Assembly (NCBI GenBank): GCA_946406195.1
Contig: CAMJJT010000012.1
Span: 1 to 55,757 of the forward strand
Source of the DNA: an uncultured Bacteroidales bacterium
Lineage (GTDB): Bacteria; Bacteroidota; Bacteroidia; Bacteroidales; Paludibacteraceae
Direction: 5' to 3'
DNA length: 55,757 nucleotides
Part shown: positions 51,021 through 55,757 of the stretch, one piece after another
How positions within the stretch are numbered: position 1 is the first letter of the stretch
How the letters are laid out: every line of letters starts with the position of its first letter
Program-made: the position numbers and the translations under genes
Notes under the pieces: model-generated
Told to the model about the DNA's origin: nothing
Databases searched by the model: none
What the model saw: only the letters and a program-made list of their open reading frames with translations

Positions 51021-51980
51021 TCATTTTATGTTTGATTCGCTGACAGAAGTGTGGTTCTGGATCGCCATGATCGTGTTAGCGATAGAGGTAGCGAGAGAGA
51101 CGATATGCAGTTTATAGCAACGGGACGGTTCGATAGGCAGGGAATCGGTACAGATGAGTTCGTCCAAAGGCGAGTTCTCTATCCGTTTGCAAGCCTCACC
51201 GCTCAGTACGCCGTGTGTCACCACAGCACGAATACTCTTTGCACCTCCTTCTTTCATTACCTCCGCGGCTTTGCAGAGTGTGCCGGCTGTGTCGGCAATG
51301 TCATCAAAGATGACGACGTCTTTGCCGTACACGTCACCAAGGACACGCATTTCCGATACTTTATTGAAGTCCGGGCGGTATTTATAGCAAATAACCATCG
51401 GCACTTCATGGTCGGTCATGGTGTGCAGTTTTTTCGCGAAATAGGAAGCTCTTTTAGAACCGCCGACATCCGGCGAAGCGACAATCAAGTCTTTGAGATT
51501 GAGGTCGGCGATGTACGGAGCGAGGACGTTCGAGCCGTAGATATGATCGACGGGGATATCGAAGAATCCCTGAATCTGCTCTGCGTGCAGATCAACGGTA
51601 ATGACACGGTCTGCCCCTGCGGCTTGCAGCATGTTCGCTACGAGTTTGGCGCCGATGGAGACACGGGGTTTATCCTTGCGGTCCTGACGCGCCCAACCGA
51701 AATAGGGAATGACGGCAATCACTTTGTATGCACTAGCTCGCTTGGCAGCATCGATCATGAGGAGGAGCTCCATGAGGTTGTCGCTGGAAGGACAGGTGGG
51801 TTGGACGAGATAGACCGATTGTCCGCGGACAGATTCCTCGAAATAGGTACAAAACTCGCCGTCGGAGAAACGGTCAATGTGTACTTGCCCTAATTGGCAT
51901 CCCAGTTCGTCACAAATCCCTTTTGCCAACAATCCTCCTTTGGAGCCGGCAAACACTTTGAATTGTTTTGGATTTTCCAT
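51021..51980 (-). CDS. prs: ribose-phosphate pyrophosphokinase
   Basis: Makes PRPP. ATG 51980 (MENPKQFKVFAGSKG) matches the family; the open frame continues upstream into DUF4290-like DNA but is not coding there. Motifs are VDLHAEQIQGFF, the flexible-loop KYRPDFNKV, and the PRPP site DVVIFDDIADTAGTL. 319 aa. Confidence 0.96.
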   Translation of the reverse strand: MENPKQFKVFAGSKGGLLAKGICDELGCQLGQVHIDRFSDGEFCTYFEESVRGQSVYLVQPTCPSSDNLMELLLMIDAAKRASAYKVIAVIPYFGWARQDRKDKPRVSIGAKLVANMLQAAGADRVITVDLHAEQIQGFFDIPVDHIYGSNVLAPYIADLNLKDLIVASPDVGGSKRASYFAKKLHTMTDHEVPMVICYKYRPDFNKVSEMRVLGDVYGKDVVIFDDIADTAGTLCKAAEVMKEGGAKSIRAVVTHGVLSGEACKRIENSPLDELICTDSLPIEPSRCYKLHIVSLATSIANTIMAIQNHTSVSESNIK

Positions 51981-51990
51981 TTCCTTATAA

Positions 51991-52335
51991 TTACTTTCTA
52001 TTCTTCTCTTTGTTTTTGCGGAGCGGCGCGTTCGGTTGTGCCATCGTCTGCTCGAAGACAGGCGAATCGCAACTGAGTTGTCCGTTGGACATACGGATAA
52101 TATCTTCGCGGACACGAGCCATACCTGCTTCTTGGTCACGATTCCAGACCAAGTTACGTTGCCGCATACATTGTGCTATATACACTTCGAGCGAGTCGCG
52201 TTCTTGTCCGGGCGCTAAGGTGGCAGCATAGCTGATCATATCCTGTACGATGCGGCCGTAATTGCGCATTTTAATGGGCTCTGACGCCCTTCTTAATTGT
52301 AAAACCATGTCATTTGCTATTTGATCATTTACCAT
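51991..52335 (-). CDS. short DUF4290-like protein
   Basis: PIKMRNYGRIVQDMISYAATL and RRQRN-type basic residues later recall DUF4290 (YGR.IQ.MV). At 114 aa it is much shorter than the usual near-200. The annotated start falls in an ATGGTAAATGATCAA repeat; ATG 52308 (MVLQLRRASEPIKM) or 52269 (MRNYGR) are alternatives. Function unknown. Confidence 0.6.
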   Translation of the reverse strand: MVNDQIANDMVLQLRRASEPIKMRNYGRIVQDMISYAATLAPGQERDSLEVYIAQCMRQRNLVWNRDQEAGMARVREDIIRMSNGQLSCDSPVFEQTMAQPNAPLRKNKEKNRK

Positions 52336-52348
52336 TTGGTCATTTATT
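52306..52348. repeat. ATGGTAAATGAYCAA repeat at the DUF4290-like gene start
   Basis: The same 15-nt word as at miaA; spans the 8-nt gap and the first codons. Confidence 0.85.
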
Positions 52349-53426
52349 TCTTGCGGATGAGGTAGATCATCGTGGGGTAGTGGTCACCATAACCGTTTTG
52401 CCAAACACCACTTTTGGTGGTACGAAGCGGCGTACCTTTGTCTTTGCCTTCCTGCACGGTGAGGAAAGGCTTGTTGAAGATCTGCGGTTTCCAGTAGGTC
52501 CATTTGCCGTTTTCGAGTTTCTCGTTCATGAGCGGTTCGGAGATAATAATCTGGTCGAAGAGGTTCCAAGAGCCGTTATAAGCGAGGGAGCCGGTTCCTT
52601 TGTCGAGGATCTGCCACATGGTGTTGAAGAATCCCTGCGGATCCACTTCTTCGCGGTATTTGCGCGCTTTGAGGACCTCTTTGCAGCTATGGTTGTAGGG
52701 ATCATCGTTCAAGTCTCCCATGATGATGATTTTGGCTTTGGGCTCTTTGAGATAGATGGAGTCGCAGATACTCTTACAGAGCATAGCGGCTGTGTCACGT
52801 CCGGGTCGGGAAGAGAGTTCACCTCCGTAACGGCTGGGCCAGTGGTTGACGATAATATGCACTTTCTCCGGCCGTCCTTCGCCCATGAGGTAACCCGAGA
52901 CGCAGAGCTGGAGACGAGTCTTGATCACTCCGCCGTCGGCATAGTGCGCTTTGAGTTCGTAGCCGTTGACGCGGGAGGGCTTGAACATAACGGTGTCGTA
53001 CAGGAATCCCACATCCACTCCACGGCGATCCGGTCCCTCTTTGAGGATGGGTTTGAGACGACGACCGTACTTGCTGTTTGCTTCGGAGCAGAGATCATAG
53101 AGGCAGCCGATGTTCTCCACCTCGGCTACGCCGATACAAGCGGCTCCGCGCGGGTCGTAATCCGTGCCGAGTTGGGAGACTGCGTACGCCATGTTCTTCA
53201 CCTTGTTCTCATACTTGTAGCTCGTCCATTTCATACCGCCGTCGGGCAGGTACTCGTAGTCGTTCTTGCCCTCATCGTGGATGGTATCGAAGAGGTTCTC
53301 CAAGTTGTAGAACGCGATGCAGCGAACGTATTGTCCTTCGCTCGCGTCCGCTGTTGTCGGGTTTTGCGCGTTCACTGCGCCCGTGATCATCAGCAGCACA
53401 GCTGCCCATAAAAATGTGTGTTTCAT
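52344..53426 (-). CDS. secreted endonuclease/exonuclease/phosphatase-family protein
   Basis: Signal peptide (FLWAAVLLMITGAVNAQ), then the fold's active-site pieces: FYNLENLFDTIHDEG, GVAEVENI, VNHWPSRYGG, MGDLNDDPYN and GDHYPTM. Family members cleave phosphodiesters; substrate unknown. It heads the long minus directon, 18 nt before the next gene's alternative start. 360 aa. Confidence 0.9.
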   Translation of the reverse strand: MKHTFLWAAVLLMITGAVNAQNPTTADASEGQYVRCIAFYNLENLFDTIHDEGKNDYEYLPDGGMKWTSYKYENKVKNMAYAVSQLGTDYDPRGAACIGVAEVENIGCLYDLCSEANSKYGRRLKPILKEGPDRRGVDVGFLYDTVMFKPSRVNGYELKAHYADGGVIKTRLQLCVSGYLMGEGRPEKVHIIVNHWPSRYGGELSSRPGRDTAAMLCKSICDSIYLKEPKAKIIIMGDLNDDPYNHSCKEVLKARKYREEVDPQGFFNTMWQILDKGTGSLAYNGSWNLFDQIIISEPLMNEKLENGKWTYWKPQIFNKPFLTVQEGKDKGTPLRTTKSGVWQNGYGDHYPTMIYLIRKK

Positions 53427-53442
53427 ACTATAGTTGTTTTTG

Positions 53443-53483
53443 GCGATTTAACAGCTTAATAGTTTAACGATTTAACGATTTTA
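53443..53483. repeat. TTTAACGA octamer words in the nuclease-gene leader
   Basis: GATTTAACAGC, then GTTTAACGATTTAACGATT, in the 5' leader of the 13-gene directon. Confidence 0.75.
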
Positions 53484-53496
53484 GTCAAACCGGGCG

Positions 53497-53528
53497 CAAA
53501 GTTACAAATAATTTTTCATATACGCAAG
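53497..53528 (-). promoter_or_regulatory. promoter of the 13-gene minus directon
   Basis: Minus-strand CTTG (53525-53528) and TAACTTTG (53497-53504), 20-nt spacer. The only clear box I see for this run of genes. Confidence 0.8.
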
Positions 53529-53568
53529 TGCGCGCGTACTTTTTTCAAAAAAAATGTACCTATACGCA

Positions 53569-53600
53569 AATTTTGAATTTTGAATTTTGAATTTTAAATT
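53569..53600. repeat. AATTTTG heptamer tract over the esterase promoter
   Basis: Four AATTTTG units; one provides the -33 TTTG of the promoter at 53586. Confidence 0.9.
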
Positions 53601-53616
53601 ATTTATTGTACCTTTG
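53586..53616 (+). promoter_or_regulatory. promoter of the SGNH esterase gene
   Basis: TTTG (53586-53589), 19-nt spacer, TACCTTTG (53609-53616), CACCC. Confidence 0.8.
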
Positions 53617-53657
53617 CACCCGCTAACATCATTCCGTCATTAAATCATTTCGTCATT

Positions 53658-55529
53658 ATGAGAAAAATCTTCTCCCTCTTAGCAGCCCTGATGCTTTGCC
53701 TGCCGATGATGCAGGCGGTGATTAAAGTGCACACGATCGGCGATTCGACGATGGCCGAGTATGACGAGAGTACGACGGACAAACGCGGCTGGGGTATGTA
53801 CCTCGGTTCGTTCTTTGACCCGGAATTCGTGACGGTGAATAACAAAGGTAAGTCGGGTGCGGACACCCGTGCTTTCTATACCGGCGCCGCTTATTGGCCT
53901 GCGCTTAAAAACCAGATGAGTGCCGGCGACTACCTGCTCATTCAGTTTGCCCATAATGATGAAGGCACCGTTACTTATGGTATGGACAACCTCGAATATG
54001 CGCAGTACTGCGCCGACAAAGGTCTGCCTGCTCCTACCGACGCACGCGGTACGAACCCGCAGACCACCTATCGCGACATGCTCCGCGCGTTCATTGATGA
54101 GGCGCGTGCGCTGGGTGTCACTCCGGTGCTCGTCGGACCGATCTGCCGGGCGTATTTCCAAGGCGGCGATATCAAACGAAACGGTCAGCATGACCTCGGC
54201 GATAAGTTCTCTAAGATCGAAGATGGTGTCCTCTATGAGAACCAATCCCTCCCTGCCGGCGACTCGGCCATGAGTTACGTCAAGGCCATGAAAGTGGTGG
54301 CAGCCGAGAAGAACGTACCTTTCATCGACCTCACCGAGGCTACTCGCCAGATCTACCTCTCCTACGGAGAGACGCAGTGTCTGAACCTGCTTTTCTGCAC
54401 CGGCGACAAGACCCATACCAATGCCATGGGCGGAAACCTCATCGCGCGGGCTGCGGCTGATTCACTCAAGACCGCAGGTATCCTGGCGGACTATATATCC
54501 ATCCCGACGGACATCTCCGCGAACCCGAATACGATCGAGATAGGCGACACTTATTGCGGCGTGGCGCAGAACAAAGAGTTCCTGCTCACCGGCTACGGAC
54601 TCGACCCCAAGAGTGGGACGGTTGCCCTGACCGCAACGGCCAACCTGCAGATCTCTTTGGACAAAGAGACCTATGCTTCGGTGGCTACTTTCGCTTACAG
54701 CGGCGGTTCACTCTTCCAACGCGTTTATGTGCGGGCTAACTATGCCGAAGGGGGCGAACAACTCGACACGGTCTATGCCGTTTCGGGCGAACATATCATC
54801 GCGGTGCCTGTGAACGCCAACGCACTCTCGCTGGATGGCGGAGCGGCAGTCAGCGCTACCTGGACCATCGATGGCAAGCCTGTCCCCGACGCAGTGATCG
54901 AAGGACCCGTAAGTGCCTCTTTTACAATGAGTAACATGATGGCGGCGGATACGAAGGCTGAGTTCACGGACGGCGATCAAACGGGTATCACCATGGTTCG
55001 TTTCCATAACTCCGACGCCACCGGCGGTAAGGTTGCTTGGCCGGCCGGTGAGATCGATGAGAACGCGACCCGTTACCTCGATTTTGCACTCGCTGCACCC
55101 GCCACGATGGAGGTACGTATAACCGGCATCTCCATGGACATCGCGGCGCATAGTACCTCTACCATGTGCTATCATATCAACACCGGTTTCGGCGACGGTT
55201 TCACCGAGGTGCAGACGATCGCAGAAAAAGTGAACATGACCAACCTGGCGATTACCCATCTGGCCTTCACACCTACGCTCACTATCCCTGCCGGCGAGAC
55301 CCTCCATGTGCGTATCTTGCCTTGGCATAACTTGGGTGAAGCGAAGAGCGGTAAGTATATCTGCGTGAAGAACGTGGTCATCTCCGGCCAGGCTTTCGAC
55401 CCCTCTGAACAAGCGATTGACCAACTCCTAAATCGTCAATCGTCCAATCGTAAATACATCAAGGACGGTCATATCCTCATCCTCCGCGCCGATCACACCT
55501 ACACCCTCCAAGGCCAAGAGGTTAAATAA
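53658..55529 (+). CDS. secreted SGNH-hydrolase (rhamnogalacturonan acetylesterase-like) with T9SS-like tail
   Basis: Signal peptide, then SGNH blocks: GDS (Ser30, in TIGDSTMAEY), Gly in KGKSGADTR, Asn in QFAHND and the Asp-x-x-His in GDKTHTN near 250. The block-I and DKTHTN form suggests a pectin acetylesterase. Two beta domains follow (about 270-590). The tail (KYIKDGHILILRADHTYTL, QGQEVK) resembles a Bacteroidota sorting signal and is joined by a repeat-encoded NRQSSNRK. 623 aa. Substrate is inferred. Confidence 0.88.
   Translation: MRKIFSLLAALMLCLPMMQAVIKVHTIGDSTMAEYDESTTDKRGWGMYLGSFFDPEFVTVNNKGKSGADTRAFYTGAAYWPALKNQMSAGDYLLIQFAHNDEGTVTYGMDNLEYAQYCADKGLPAPTDARGTNPQTTYRDMLRAFIDEARALGVTPVLVGPICRAYFQGGDIKRNGQHDLGDKFSKIEDGVLYENQSLPAGDSAMSYVKAMKVVAAEKNVPFIDLTEATRQIYLSYGETQCLNLLFCTGDKTHTNAMGGNLIARAAADSLKTAGILADYISIPTDISANPNTIEIGDTYCGVAQNKEFLLTGYGLDPKSGTVALTATANLQISLDKETYASVATFAYSGGSLFQRVYVRANYAEGGEQLDTVYAVSGEHIIAVPVNANALSLDGGAAVSATWTIDGKPVPDAVIEGPVSASFTMSNMMAADTKAEFTDGDQTGITMVRFHNSDATGGKVAWPAGEIDENATRYLDFALAAPATMEVRITGISMDIAAHSTSTMCYHINTGFGDGFTEVQTIAEKVNMTNLAITHLAFTPTLTIPAGETLHVRILPWHNLGEAKSGKYICVKNVVISGQAFDPSEQAIDQLLNRQSSNRKYIKDGHILILRADHTYTLQGQEVK
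55430..55454. repeat. AATCGTC/AATCGTA words before the C-terminal tail
   Basis: AAATCGTCAATCGTCCAATC then GTAAATA encodes NRQSSNRK, the same word family as in prmC (7602-7663). Confidence 0.8.
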
Positions 55530-55545
55530 CGCTATGTCCATTTCA

Positions 55546-55618
55546 GGGCGATGTCATCGCCCGCTCATCCTCACCGAGCTGCTCTCGAACGAGCGGCTCG
55601 GTTTTCATTTTTTTTTTT
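55546..55618 (+). terminator. terminator of the esterase gene
   Basis: A first hairpin GGGCGAT-GTC-ATCGCCC (55546-55562) is followed by CCGAGC...GCTCGG (55574-55601, with inner GCTC/GAGC) and a long T-rich run. Confidence 0.92.
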
Positions 55619-55703
55619 ATTTTTCTCATCCTCATACTTCTCAAATAAATCAGCAAGTTACGCTCTTTTTCTCCAAAAACCATACATTTTCGATGCCCCA
55701 AAA

Positions 55704-55735
55704 TTTGCATATATCAAAAATTTTTTGTACCTTTG
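55704..55735 (+). promoter_or_regulatory. promoter of the next, unseen gene
   Basis: TTTG (55704-55707) CATATATC, 20-nt spacer, TACCTTTG (55728-55735), CAGCG; the gene starts beyond the window. Confidence 0.82.
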
Positions 55736-55757
55736 CAGCGAATTTCAGTCAACCAGT

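Overview
The window looks like a chromosomal segment of a Bacteroidales bacterium (phylum Bacteroidota). Almost every gene group begins behind the Bacteroidota promoter, a -33 TTTG and a -7 TAnnTTTG spaced 19-20 nt apart. Shine-Dalgarno sites are inconspicuous. Many products are Bacteroidota-type: a BspA-like leucine-rich repeat protein, CDT/GCDS-repeat surface proteins, lipoproteins, PorT-like barrels, a TonB-dependent receptor and an NfnAB fusion. C-terminal tails of two exported proteins resemble type 9 secretion sorting domains. The genus cannot be named from sequence alone; a Paludibacteraceae-like gut bacterium is a guess.

Layout. 1-4983 (minus): partial BspA-like protein, a conserved hypothetical, and a surface protein with four 57-residue cysteine repeats coupled to a beta-barrel gene. 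5135-6604 (plus): lipoprotein/TPR/transmembrane regulator. 6593-7967 (minus): recX and prmC. 7990-16806 (plus): an operon of ribD, a SurA-like lipoprotein, surA, an OstA/LptA-like gene, dnaG, a radical SAM gene and a glycosyltransferase, whose likely promoter lies inside prmC. 16826-17430: structured leader, tRNA-Glu and rpsT with a terminator. 17512-21770: AraC regulator, a second TPR/TM regulator, and an AT-rich islet with small unknown genes, a gene fragment and a MITE-like inverted repeat pair. 21776-30206 (minus): a nine-gene directon of pmp3-like, hypothetical, SRPBCC, psd, deoC, nfnAB fusion, dacB, birA and rfbB. 30363-35443 (plus): M13 peptidase, barrel protein, then a TPP riboswitch and a TonB-dependent receptor, a probable thiamine importer. 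35409-53426 (minus): a 13-gene directon with one recognisable promoter at its head: nuclease-family protein, DUF4290-like, prs, M28/glutaminyl cyclase, pRiA4b-like, miaA, glycogen synthase, C69 peptidase, ileS, lipoprotein, AsmA, dcp and a membrane protein. 53658-55529 (plus): a secreted SGNH esterase. A promoter for the next gene ends the window.

The most unusual signal is not a gene. Short repeats, either tandem 7-8 bp words or small GC-rich elements, sit in intergenic gaps, at start codons, and in frame inside conserved housekeeping genes (prmC, ribD, ileS, nfnAB, asmA-like, glycogen synthase, C69 and M28 peptidases). One 77-bp element occurs in prmC and in the neighbouring ribD and is translated from opposite strands in the two genes. 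These look like tolerated protein-coding mini-elements that extend surface loops and linkers.
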